Shown here: piece by piece, positions 11,305-21,620 of the stretch
Layout of the letters: every line of letters starts with the position of its first letter
Numbering within the stretch: position 1 is the stretch's first letter
Assembly: GCA_009667805.1 (NCBI GenBank)
Contig: CM019063.1
Coordinates: forward strand, 408,276,959-408,340,958
Reading direction: 5' to 3'
Source: Leptobrachium leishanense
Taxonomy: Eukaryota; Chordata; Amphibia; Anura; Megophryidae
Length of the DNA: 64,000 nt
Translations under genes and position numbers: made by a program
Notes under the pieces: generated by a model
Told to the model about the DNA's origin: nothing
Databases searched by the model: none
The model's input: only the letters and a program-made list of their open reading frames with translations

Positions 11305-11911
11305 ACCGTCTGGGTAGAGTAGAGGTAACATCACTGCCTTATAACTGTGGAGACACAGGTTCAAATCCCAGCAAAAGCACCTCTCGGGTCAGACGAATGC
11401 ATTTTTTGCATCGTCTGTAAAAAAAGTGCGTCCTAACGCATGGACGCACTTTTTCACGGAATACGCGATAGCGGTCAAACGATGCTCAATTACGGCCGTG
11501 ATCTTTTACGGATCCAAACCAGGAAACTTTGGGTGTCTGGACGTTATGTTGGCCGGACATGAGCTGCGTCTGACGTCTCCTAATCACGCACACAAGCCAC
11601 TATGCGGACGCAGCGCACTCTGTACGTCAGTACTAGTGGTTTGATATTCTTGCAAAAATGCGTTTGTTTGCCACTTGCGTTGCGCGGCCAAACTTTCGTG
11701 CGGCCGTACTTCGTGTGTGGGCCTGCGTTGGATGTCATTTGCTGCTACCACGGCCGTAATAAAGTGCGGGTAAACGCACGTTCGCACTGCGTTCTTCTGA
11801 CCCCAGCCTAAGTGTTCTTGGGCAAGACACCTAACGGTACATACTCGCCACCCAGGACATACTTGAAAATGAGAGAAATCTCAATGTATCCTTCCTGGTA
11901 AAATATTTTCT
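11305..11911 (+). mobile_element. tRNA-derived SINE, split by a MITE
   Basis: The head (11,305-11,385) has GTCTGGGTAGAGTAGAGG and a pol III B-box GGTTCAAATCC at 11,358-11,368. The tail resumes at 11,810 with AGTGTTCTTGGGCAAGACAC, then CCCAGGACATACTTGAAAA and CAATGTATCCTTCCTGG. Comparison with the unbroken SINE at 40,421-40,615 shows the order is continuous apart from the MITE at 11,386-11,809. The final 50 bases match the LINE 3' end at 18.6 kb. Confidence 0.85.
11386..11809 (+). mobile_element. MITE, GGCTRGGGTCAGAC family, copy 3, inside a SINE
   Basis: Starts at GGGTCAGACGAATGC, with the first few terminal bases missing, and ends TTCTGACCCCAGCC. It shares the GTCTGGACGTTATGTTGG and CATGAGCTGCGTCTGACG interior with copy 1. 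The 11,426-11,811 frames are artefacts of the repeat. Confidence 0.82.
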
Positions 11912-12742
11912 CAAAAAAATTGGAACAGTGGTCTAAATGTCATTATCTAAAAATATGAAAGTAGTATAATGTTAGACAATTTAAATAGATTTTTTTTGAA
12001 GCATATAAATTGTCCTGATTTCATTAGTCTTGTGTTTTCAGGGTTCAGACAAGAACATTTGACATCCAACTGAAGTATGCGATTATACTTAACCATAATA
12101 GGATATTCTAAGCTAGTGTATAGCGTTTGTGGCAGTTGAGTTGATCAGAAAAGGAGTTTGTTTTGACATAACAATGTCCATGGCACAAAGTGAAATACAT
12201 TCAGGTGTGTGAAGATCAATGTGGAACAGCTTGTCTGGTCTGAACAACAAAGATCTTTCCTCCACGCAACAACCTTGGCCCTGACTCAAAGTCACCTGGT
12301 CCTCCGAACAACCAACACCAGTGTACAACCTCATTCAAGATAAAACTTTCAGTGAATAGGGATTTCTTTGAGGTCACTAAGATGGGAAATTAACAATATT
12401 GAAGGTATATTTTTGCACTATTAAATTACAGCCTAAATTCATCAAATCTACTAATTGCAACATGGATTTTTAAATATTTGCAAAGTTTTGCTAAATCTAT
12501 TTAGTATTTTGTAGTTTTGCCTTTGTTTTTAGCTGGAAAATAGTCCAGTTAGTGCTTCTATTGTGATTAACCCTGTCACTACAAAGTGATTTTCTGTAAA
12601 ACCTCTATAAGCAGTATTTGGAAAATTTCCCAATTTAATTGTTAGTGTAGCAGTTCTTTTTGACAGACAAAAGCGCCGCTGGGCTCTGTGCTTAAAAAGC
12701 TTTTGGTAACTGGCTGCATTTATTAAGGTGTCGGTTTAAAAA
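11912..12742. other. No clear feature; one minus-strand frame of unknown origin
   Basis: A 73-codon frame on the minus strand at 12,334-12,113 reads through moderately GC-balanced sequence. It may be a worn repeat, but I do not recognise its product. The rest is AT-rich with no repeat ends. Confidence 0.3.
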
Positions 12743-12878
12743 ACGGTATCTCAAACTATGGCACAAAGCTCTTTATTGCCTACAACTCCCAGAATAATGT
12801 GAATGCAATAAGTGGCCAGAGAATCATGGGACTTGTAGTTCAGAAATATCTGGGGGGGGGCAGAGTTTGAGATGCCTG
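12743..12878. mobile_element. Short hAT-like MITE
   Basis: Inverted ends GGTATCTCAAACTATGG and CAGAGTTTGAGATGCC enclose about 136 bp, including the inverse pair CTACAACTCCCAGAATAATG and TCATGGGACTTGTAG. Flanks TTTAAAAA and GGTAAAAA agree at six of eight bases, a decayed 8-bp duplication. Confidence 0.5.
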
Positions 12879-13194
12879 GGTAAAAAAAAATTGAATAACC
12901 CTTTTAATCAATGGTCAATCTAGATATGTGACCAGAAAACATGAAACATTTTGGTACATAATCCATTTTTTTAATTCATTCCAATCCAGCACTCAGGGAA
13001 CCGAAAACCCCTATGTGGTTCAGCGCTCGGCTGTTTACAACGTATCAAGTAGCGACAATCCAAGGATTATTTGAAATAAGTAAATTTATTCAATGTTTCA
13101 GCTTGTTTACTACAAGCTTTCTTCAGGATATATTTATTTTTTAGATATTTTGGGAACAATGTGATTAATTCCTGTGCGTTCTGATATATATTTT
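12879..13194. other. Spacer with a second hammerhead-like motif
   Basis: On the minus strand 13,126-13,091 reads CTGAAGA, A, then AGCTTGT-AGTAA-ACAAGCT (a 7-bp stem), then GAAAC. This fits CUGANGA...GAAA with an extra A before the stem, as at 6103. No stem I pairing is evident, so the case is weaker. Confidence 0.25.
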
Positions 13195-13198
13195 TTAA

Positions 13199-13578
13199 CC
13201 TCTCTGATGGTTATCCCGAGTGTGTCTTGGGGTTAAATTTTACCCCGAGACACACTCGGGCTGTATACATCACCTCTCCCTGCGCTCCCTCGATGATCTC
13301 TGCAGCCTCCTCCGGCGATCGTGGCATTTTACTTCCTGGATTCCTTCTCGTGAGGAAGGAACCAGGAAGTCTAAGGTCACGGTCGCGGGAGGAGGCAGCT
13401 GGGAACATCGAGGGAGCGCAGGGAGAGGTGATGTATCCAGCGGCATCCCGAGTGAGGCTCGGGGTTACCGCTTCCAACATAGGAATTTAACCCCGAGCCA
13501 CACTCGGGATACCGCTGGGGGGGGGAATGGACCGCTTTTTAGACGTGGTTTTTCACAAAAATTGGATCGCCAGGGAGG
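13199..13578 (+). mobile_element. TTAA-flanked MITE, piggyBac-like ends, copy 1
   Basis: TTAA at 13,195-13,198 and 13,579-13,582. Ends CCTCTCTGATGG and CGCCAGGGAGG. The interior is strongly self-complementary: CACCTCTCCCTGCGCTCCCT and inverse, and CCCGAGTGTG blocks at both sides. A second copy lies at 38,746-39,149. The TTAA target and CC-type tip point to piggyBac; no transposase is present. The three frames over it are by-products of the palindrome. Confidence 0.8.
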
Positions 13579-13582
13579 TTAA

Positions 13583-16168
13583 TGTTTAGATTTTTATATA
13601 TTAATGTTTTTTTCTTTCCCCCTTTTTTTTTTGCTTATTGCACTTACTATTGTTACTAATTGTCGGCACGTGTTAATATGTATCTTCTGGCACTAACAAT
13701 TTATATTCTGTTATATTGGTACATAATATGTGACGGCCTGTGGGCTGGTGGACTGTCAATGTAGATTGTTCTTGCATGAGGAATAGACATCTTTATTGTG
13801 TAAAATACAGATCTGTTAAGGTGGTGTAAAACTCACAATCCATTCAATGGAAAATACATAAAATCCATTGAGAGAACAATAAAAATCAGCCCCTGCTGAC
13901 AATTATTCCCTTCACTACGCACATTGAAAAATTATTTATATGTTTAGGTTTGGGTTCGCTAGTGTAATGGTAAATTAAATCTCAATACTTTTAAGTGAAT
14001 CAATACCAAGACATTAAGCATTACGGAAGATGCATGGATTACTGATGACATGGCGATTGTGCCAAATGGATTTGGGATTGATCATGGTTATTTTGCAAGA
14101 TTCGTTTTAATCTAGGGATGCTTTAACAGGCAGCAGCAGATTGTGTGTTGAAGGGGAATGAGTTTCTGTACTGGGATTGAAATCCGTACCCTTTATCAAT
14201 GTCTGGTAAAGGTAACCAGTGCAAAACATACAACAGAAACATTGTGCTGGGAACAAACAAAAAAAAAATGTTGACAACTCGTGAGCTGGAAAGCAGAACC
14301 ATCTCCCTCATCTTTCCTTAATGTTCATACTGTAGCTCTCCAGATTTACCAAATTTTACACAATTACAATGTATGTCAGCAGTGGCTTTTTGTTTTATGT
14401 TGTCCAAGTGACATTAACAGCAATTTTCTATAAAATATCCACATTTGCGATAGGGGGGGTGCTCATTATCATCTATTTAAAGGAACTCCTTAGCCACCAT
14501 GACCAAATAGTATACTTAAATGGTTATCTTGTAATGATTGCCCCTCCCCCCATGCTGTATCTGGCCACTATAATAAACCTTTTAAAGCAGAGGTCTCCCA
14601 TGTGCTCAGAGGGCTGCCATTCAGCAGTTACTGGACAGCCTTCTGGAAGATTAGCATGTAGTGAGCAAAATCTTGCACTGATGTAATTTTAAAAAGGATA
14701 TGGCTGGCTCAATCACCCAACCCAGCGATAGCTTCCAAATGCCTTCATGACGATCAGGCGTCGCCTGTCTGGCATGAGTTAACATCGGCAAGGCTTACAG
14801 GTACGCCTCGCCACCAGGTGCCACTGCGGGACTCTAATTTGGCCTGCCCATGCAGTCAACATGTGGCGCGCGTCTTTGCCTGTAGGGGGACTGCCTGAGT
14901 TCAGACTGTCTCTTTGCAGCCAATGACGTGCGCCAGCTGCGGGGAGGGGCCGTGGTGGCCCATTGAAGACAGCTAGGCGTATCTGTACACCCTGCATCTT
15001 CAAGGCCCACCTGCTGCACGGACAGCATAGAACGTCCTACAGTGGGAAAGGGTTAAGATAGGCTCTGTTCAACTGCAACAGTGGGTGGGGAGTTTTCCAG
15101 CAAAAAACAAGAACAGTAATACGTAGGTTGGTGTCAGCAGGGGTTAATAATTAACCCTTCCATTTTTTTCCCTCCCCGCTGTTTACATAAATTTACCACT
15201 TTATGCTATATATGCTGTAATATTTACACAAAGAGCGTTATACTGATGGGGGCTTGTTATGCAGTGGGGACCACTGTGATGCAGCATGTACCGTAAGAAA
15301 AGTTCTGTGGCGCTGTTATTATTTTTTAGCATTACAGCAGAAGAGGAGAGGGAATGACCGTGATACTTTATAGTCATTACTAGATATGAGCAAATATCAA
15401 TAGAGGAACACTCAGATTGGCAAAAAAAACCTGTAAAGACCTTGCATGTATGAGTTATTTTAAATATATTCTCTTGCGGCATTTGTGGGACCTTTTTTTC
15501 CAGTGTTCCCAAAAGAAGGAAACTAGACATAAAATATATATATATTTATACATTGAGACATCAATCCCAATTTTATTTATTTGTTGTTTTAACAGCATAA
15601 GAATAATTATTATATTTTTGCGGGTTATGAAATGGTAGAGTATATGCATTAGTTATATTCACATTATAATAACGGCAGTTTAGATTACCTGTGTATACTT
15701 CAGGGTACAGTAGGAGGTTGTTTTATAGAGCTTTCAGTTTTAACTTTTACTTCTTCTTCAATTCCTGTTTGTTTATTGAATTTCTCCACTGGGCACACCA
15801 GGGACACATTGGATTGGATCCTCTCTTATGTTAGCAGTTGAGCTAGATTTCAAATTTCTAATACGGAACAAACAAAATTATTTGGATTCCCTCTTTAATG
15901 TGCTCTTAAAATCTTGTTTTGCATTCACTTTGTGTCCATTGAGTAAAGTAAATTTTTGTGGGCGTTCTGATTTAGGTTAAAAATCACTGCATAAAAGAAT
16001 TTGCTTTTAACCTGTATGTTCTTGTTGGGAAGAACTGCCAAACAGATATTTTGATCTTTTAAAATTTATTCAAGAGACATGTATCCTAAGATATAAAAAA
16101 AAAACAGAGCATTTCCAGTCCTGTTTATCATTTCTGTGCAACCAGATATATAAAAGACATAGGGCATA
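13583..16168. other. Mostly unique DNA, possible dispersed repeat near 14.48-14.69 kb
   Basis: The segment starting ATTTAAAGGAACTCCTTAGC near 14,474 resembles a frog dispersed repeat that begins TTTAAAGGAACACTATAG; I recall this only in general terms. A GC-richer stretch at 14,740-15,050 has no identity I can give. Elsewhere the DNA is AT-rich with an AT run near 15,534. The frames at 14,369-14,686 and 15,201-15,530 have no recognised domain. Confidence 0.35.
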
Positions 16169-16779
16169 TCACCTGGTGTGAGCTAACCCTAGCATTGGCA
16201 TGGTTTTACATTAGCGCCAGGTAAAATGAGTCTACTGCCGGACCAACAGATCGTTTGCTTCTCGCTACAAATGGAAAAAAATCATTATTAGCGATTCCTA
16301 CTGCGAGCTTACTGTTCTTTCTACTGTACGTCCTATACTTAACATGGGGAGCGTTAGAGATCTCTAGCGCTTTTGTAAAGAACAGATCACTTGGTGCCTG
16401 TGATAATTTCTTGAGCGACAATAATTGCCAAATTTTACCTACTGCTCAACCCTGGTGCTAACTCCAAAGAAACACAAAACACAGGTCCTTGCCGAAAATT
16501 ACAGTAACAGGCAATTAACATGCAATTGAAAGGAATGCAGCACATGTGTTCTCTTGGCCCCATACACCATAGTAATGGATCTGGTCAGCAATGGTGCTGA
16601 TGTTGCAGTAGGCTCTATTATGATATATGTTTCCTTTATCCCATATATCCCAATTCTAACATATTGCCTAATTTTGCCACGAACAAGGTGATCTATTAGT
16701 AGGTCATCAGGCACTAGGTTTTTGCGACTCGCACTAAATTATTTCTTTAGTGATTGGCGTTTTAGCTCACACCAGGTGA
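16169..16779. mobile_element. Inverted-end MITE (TCACCTGGTGTGAGCTAA)
   Basis: Left end TCACCTGGTGTGAGCTAA and right end TTTAGCTCACACCAGGTGA are exact inverses over about 17 bases. The 611-bp interior contains CCTATACTTAACATGGGGA, also found in the element at 52,658. No coding content. Target duplication unclear. Confidence 0.8.
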
Positions 16780-17414
16780 TAGGGCCCATAATGTTTCCTT
16801 TTATGCTTCACTTATCTTTAAACCCTTTTAATACCAAGTGATTTTACATAACACCACTGGGAGTATGGAGTGGTTTTAGAGAAATGACTTTCTACTACCC
16901 AAACAGTAAATATATGCAGAGGTGTCTCACTGTGTATGTCCACTTTAGTAAACTTTATTTGACAGGCAGAGGGCTCCTTCCACTGGCCAAAAAAAAACAC
17001 TAATGCATTTACATTATAATGTAAATGTGTATTAAATTTCTGGAGCCCATTTTCAAAAAAACATTTGTTTGCAGTGTAAATTGTTTTTGCACTGCACCAA
17101 AATTAGACTGTATCGAGTATATTCCACAACAGGACATCAGCTGGTGCTTATGAGGATCGACTATACTCAATTGTTGGTAGTGAAAGGTTTAATTGGTGCA
17201 TTTTAGTAGTGTTCTTTTGTACCCTATAGATTTCTGTCTACTACCACTCTTTTTTCTAGATCTGTGAAAAGTCTCTTAGCTATGTAATATGATATCACCC
17301 CCCTCAGAACATTATATTGTCATCAAGAAAGATAAGGGGCAGGATGCTGAGTCTGCAGTATCCTGAAGGCTGCCAATTCAATAGCATTAACGCTCCACAA
17401 GCTCAAAATAACTA
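16780..17414. other. No recognisable feature
   Basis: AT-rich unique-looking DNA with a short inverse pair CATTTACATTATAATGTAAATG near 17,008. Nothing else stands out. Confidence 0.5.
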
Positions 17415-17540
17415 CAGTAAAACCTTAGATTGAGAGTAACTTGGTATGAGAGCGTTTTGCATGAAGAGCAACAATTTTTTTACAATTTTGACTTGGTTTA
17501 CAAGCAATGTCTTGGTTTACAAGCGATTTCAAAGTACATA

Positions 17541-18287
17541 CACTGTGTCTGCCGAGCGTCTCGTCACAACTGTGGCCATGGTCACCTTTCCTCCCTGTGT
17601 CCATTGCAGCATTCTGGCAGCTTGACGGGGAGGGCCACACAGTGTAACATGCGTAATAGTGTCGCACATTACACCGGATGTAAGGTCCTGGAGGCCCTGA
17701 CCCCCTTGCGCCTCCTTTCTGTACCACATCCTGCATGCCCCCTGCAGGTTCCAGGACTTTGTCTTGAGACTCTACACATTCCTGAACTCTCTGATCTCTC
17801 CATTCTGGACACGGAGACTCACCTGCCCTTCATCATTCCTAATCAGTCCAGCATATAAGGGAGTCCCACCCTTTTCCCTGCACTTTCACATTGCTGTTGC
17901 TGGCTGTGAACCTGTTTGCCAAAGCTCCCTGAACCTTCTGGACAACCACCTGAATCCTCAACCAAAGACTCCTAGGACCCTCTGTTGTTATCTGGACTTT
18001 CATTTGCTTCATCACACCTGTACCCCCCCCATCCTGCTCCCCTTCTGCCCCCCATCTAGACTCCCCGTGTACCAGACCCATTTCTGAACTTTGACCACTC
18101 TTTTGTATGAACCTTGCCTGATTATACGTCCTCGTGTTTATTCAGTAATAAACACCCTTTTGTCACCTTGAACCTGCCTCTATCACTGCATCCTGGGCTC
18201 ACAACCCCACCCTGCTACACCGAGCACAGTCTGAACCCTGACACCGGACATGCTGAAACCCTCCCAACAGATGGCAGTGAACCCGTT
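17541..18287 (+). other. LTR-like or SINE-like GC-richer stretch
   Basis: More GC-rich than its surroundings, with CATATAAGGG near 17,852 and a poly(A) signal AATAAA at 18,147-18,152, about 300 bp apart. This spacing and composition resemble a gypsy-type LTR. No flanking duplication or primer site is visible, so the call is weak. Overlapping frames on both strands (17,425-18,087) have no protein motif. Confidence 0.3.
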
Positions 18288-18655
18288 AGTGATACACGTC
18301 CTGCACAATTCTTTCTCTCTCTCTCTCTCTCTCTCAAGTGTCTCGATCCTCATTTTCCTACAGAGCACCACAAATATGGAATAACCTCCCAGATGCCATC
18401 AAATCTTCCCCCAGTCTAAAGACCCTTAAGAATTCCCTATTAACATACCTCAATATGTAATGCACCTGTAAACATGTAACATAAGGACTATCTCCTACAT
18501 ATTTATTTTTCTGTATATTTGGTCTTGTGTTAATATCTTGCATTTTGTATTTCTGTAACCACTCAATGTTCTTGAACCCAGGACATACTTGAAAACGAGA
18601 GAAATCTCAATGTATCTTTCCTGGTAAAATACTTTAGAAATAAATAAATATATTT
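18288..18655 (+). pseudogene. CR1/L2-like LINE, 3' end of reverse transcriptase ORF and tail
   Basis: The frame 18,365-18,460 reads APQIWNNLPDAIKSSPSLKT and on to TYLNM then stop, the characteristic C-terminus of CR1/L2/Rex-type non-LTR retrotransposons. The 3' untranslated part follows, with CCCAGGACATACTTGAAAAC and CAATGTATCTTTCCTGG, then an ATAAATAAATA tail. A TC microsatellite sits at 18,312-18,335. The element is severely 5'-truncated, as usual for LINEs. Its tail is shared with SINEs at 11.3, 40.4 and 47.6 kb, so this LINE is their probable mobilising partner. Confidence 0.72.
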
Positions 18656-18796
18656 TCATATGAATAAATGGTTGTGGAACCAATCGTCAGAGTTTCTATT
18701 ATTTCTTATGGGGAAACTCGCTTTGATATAAGAGCGCTTTGGATTACAAGCAAGCTTCTGGAACCAATTATGCTCGTAATCCAAGGTATTACTGTA

Positions 18797-19088
18797 TATA
18801 CTTTCAGTTGCTAAAATCTTTCTTTATCAGACTTGATTTACTCATTCTTACTTTGAAAACCATTAGAAATGTTTTTTAAATCTAACTCCTAATTTTTCCT
18901 GCATTGGTAGTATATCCTTTTGTGAGTTGTCTGAATATGCTGGATTGATTAGGGCATGGTATGTTTCCAGCGTATTTAATTATAGAGATAGGATCGAAAA
19001 AATATGGAGAGAGGACCCATTCATAGGGGCATGAACCCAAAGTAACAGACCAACGTCTGCTAAATATTCAATCATATGCACTATTTGC
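18797..19088. other. No recognisable feature
   Basis: AT-rich unique-looking sequence without ends, repeats or coding signal. Confidence 0.5.
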
Positions 19089-19605
19089 TAGGGATGAGCA
19101 TTTCGTTTCGGACCAATTCATTTTTTTCACGAATCGGGCCGATTCGGTGCCTCGGATTCGACCGAATTTCGGAATCGGATCGGATCCGAAAACGGCCGAC
19201 ATGATTTCCGATCCGAAACGAAATAATTTCGTAATTTTCGTATGGACGTGAAATGTGTAAAATCGCAATTCATTTTCGTTCCATTCGTGATTTCGGTTCC
19301 ATTTCAGTCATTTCGGACATCGTATTTTTCAGTTCCATTGCTGATTCCGTAATTCTGTATCGTTTCCAATGATTCGATATTTCTATCGTCTTTTCGTAAA
19401 TAAAGATCCTTTTTTTCATATGAATATGCATTGCACAACTTTATTTAATCATATTAAAATGGTATGAAAGGAACAAAAATGAACAAAACTATTTTAAAAA
19501 ACGCAAAACTGACCCAAATGGTCTGACTGTAAAAATAAAAACCAGAACAAAAGGTTTTAAAATGGAAAAAAAGTTGATCAAAATTATCTGAAATAAAAAA
19601 AAAAA

Positions 19606-21418
19606 CGAACCCTTTCGCTGCTGAGGCATTTCACGCCTGTGTGCTAAGCTCATTTTTACTGGTTTCGCCCATCATGTTTAACCCTTTCGCTGCTGAGGCT
19701 TTTCCCGCCCCTGTGCTGAGGTAATTTTTACCTGTTTTGCGCATCATGTTTAAACGTGTTTTGAAGGCTTATTTTAGTATATGACCCAGACATATTATAT
19801 ATCGTTCTTTCCGTCAGACTCGGTAGATTCATAATATGTCATTATTATATGTATACGTTATGTCATGTCTGTATATTATAACAAAAAATGCAATAAAATA
19901 TGTATTTTCAATAATTTACAATGTGTAAAGTGTTTTTTTTCACATTTTAACATGCGAGCAATTGCGGTTATATTTTGTATGGAGTGCGCTTGTTAAAAAA
20001 ATTAGAGATGGGGTCTCGTTACATTTTTTTTTGGGGAAAATTACACTATTTTTAACAAACGCACCGCATACAAAAATCGTTAGTGCAGCATCATTGTTCA
20101 CATTATAATTGAAATGGGAACAATATTGCTACACTAACAAACCAAAAAAAATAAAAGTGTTTATTTTTTTTTTTATAATTTTTTAATTTTTATTTTTATT
20201 TTTCCTTTTTTTTTTTTTTTTACAACTTTTTTCACTTTCATGTTTGGTATCGTTGGAACGGCCATGCTCTGGCCGATCCAACCATACCAAAATTTAACCC
20301 CTAACTGCCACGGATCGGGAGATAGGGAGTTCATTGGAACTCCCTATCTCCACCGTTGGTGGCAGTTAAGGGTTAACTCTAGGACTGGCGTCATCGTGCT
20401 ACGCACGATGACGCCAGTCCTCAGGGGGAGTTCCCGGAGGCTTGGCCGACATCCAAGATGTCGGCCAGCTCCGGGAAAGGATCGCGAACCGGCGCTTTTC
20501 AGCGCCGATTCGCGATTCAGCTCCCCAGGGGTTAATGCCAGGCATCATTTGGAAGGGCAGGCTGTGCCCTTCCAAATGATGCCTGGGTTAACCCCCGCAG
20601 AGCCGCCGATCGGGAGGGAGAGAGGTCCGAAGGACCTCCCCCCTCCCTTTCAGGCGCCTCCTCCGCACATGCGGGGGGCCGCCTGAATTAGGTGTCATCG
20701 CTGCCGCGATGACACCTAATTCCGGCGGCTGTGGTCCCGGATGCGCGGCTGACATCCAGGATGTCAGCCCGCACCGGGGGGGGCCAGCGATCGGCCGGAA
20801 CCCGGCCGAACGCTGACCCCAATGGGAGGACGCGCTCAGCGCGTCCTCCGCATACCAGCGGGAATGCTGAGGACGCGCTGAGCGCGTCCTCAGCATCCAA
20901 GTGGTTAAACGCATTTTGAAGCCTTATTTTATTATATGATCCAGACATATTATGTATCATTCTTTTCGGCAGATTCATAATATATCATTATTATACGTAT
21001 ACGTTATGTCCTGTATGTATATTATAACAAAAAATGCAATAAAAATAAAATTTTCAATAATTTACAACGTGTAAAGTGTTTTTTTTTTCACATTTTAAGA
21101 TGCGAGCGTTTGCAGTTATATTTTATATGAGTTGCGCTTGTTAAAAAAATTAGTAATGGGGGACTTGTTACATTTTTTTTGGGGGGAGAATTACACAATT
21201 TTTAACAAACGCACCCCATACAAAAATCCTTGGTGCAGCATTATTGTTCACATTATAATTGAAATGGGAACAATAACAAAACCGGGCGGGCGCAGCAATT
21301 GGCCGGAATCCCAGCCGATTGCTGCCTCCTGTGCTAGGACGAGCTCAGCGCGCTTCCATAGCACAGGAGGAGCACTTGGCAGGACGCGCTGAGCGCGTCC
21401 TTAGCAGTCAAGTGGTTA
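19606..21418 (+). mobile_element. Older TTAA hairpin element, interrupted by its own kind
   Basis: The left end CCCTTTCGCTGCTGAGG at 19,610 follows CGAA (a worn TTAA). The sequence runs to TTTCGCCCATCATGT, breaks at the TTAA of 19,678, and resumes after 20,908 with ACGCATTTTGAAGCC, continuing to AGTCAAGTGG and TTAA at 21,415-21,418. The break point is precisely the internal TTAA (CATGTTTAAACG) kept in the younger copy. Confidence 0.85.
19682..20904 (+). mobile_element. TTAA hairpin element, younger copy (1.22 kb, non-autonomous)
   Basis: Flanked by TTAA at 19,678-19,681 and 20,905-20,908. Left tip CCCTTTCGCTGCTGAGG, right tip CATCCAAGTGG. The left half is AT-rich. The right half (20,230-20,900) is GC-rich and made of consecutive hairpins: TTTGGTATCG pair, ATAGGGAGTTCATTGG pair, CGTGCTACGCACG, GACATCCAAGATGTC, GGAAGGGCA pair, GTCATCGCTGCCGCGATGAC, GGACGCGCTCAGCGCGTCC. 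A near-identical copy lies inversely at 62,489-63,709. TTAA targets suggest piggyBac or Kolobok mobilisation; no transposase is present. Frames at 20,240-20,914 are palindrome artefacts. Confidence 0.88.
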
Positions 21419-21420
21419 AC

Positions 21421-21620
21421 GCAGCATATGAATCCGCACACTGCTGGGAAGCGCCTCTCTGCAGCATATGAATCCGCACACTGCAGGGAAGCGCCTCTCT
21501 GCGGTATAATTAATGTAGCATATGAATCCACACACTGCGGGGATGCGCTCCCTGCGGTATAATTAATGCAGCATATGAATCCCAGACTGCGGGGAAGCGC
21601 CTCCCGTGCGGTATAATTAT
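21421..21620 (+). repeat. Tandem repeat, about 40-57 bp units
   Basis: Four units of GCAGCATATGAATCC...CTGCGGGGAAGCGCCTC; the later ones carry an added GCGGTATAATTAATG. It adjoins the right end of the older TTAA element. Confidence 0.85.

Larger units (their letters stand above)
17415..18794. mobile_element. TA-flanked element (mariner/pogo type ends) with nested sequence
   Basis: Starts CAGTAAAACCTTAGATTGAG after TA (17,413-17,414) and ends with the inverse of CAGTAATACCTTGGATTACG before TA (18,795-18,796). Sub-terminal words such as CTTGGTTTACAAGC and GGAACCAATTATGCTCG are typical of a common vertebrate TA-flanked family. Between the arms lie an LTR-like stretch and a LINE 3' end, which I take as later insertions. 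Confidence 0.6.

Noticed and set aside
14369..14686. 105-codon frame with a hydrophobic start
   Set aside because: Hydrophobic stretch arises from T-rich DNA and the frame runs into a probable dispersed repeat. No homology recognised.
20240..20914. Overlapping frames of 148 and 108 codons on opposite strands, echoed at 62,457-63,052
   Set aside because: They lie over consecutive palindromes in a TTAA element. GC-rich inverted stems have few stops on either strand. No protein motif.
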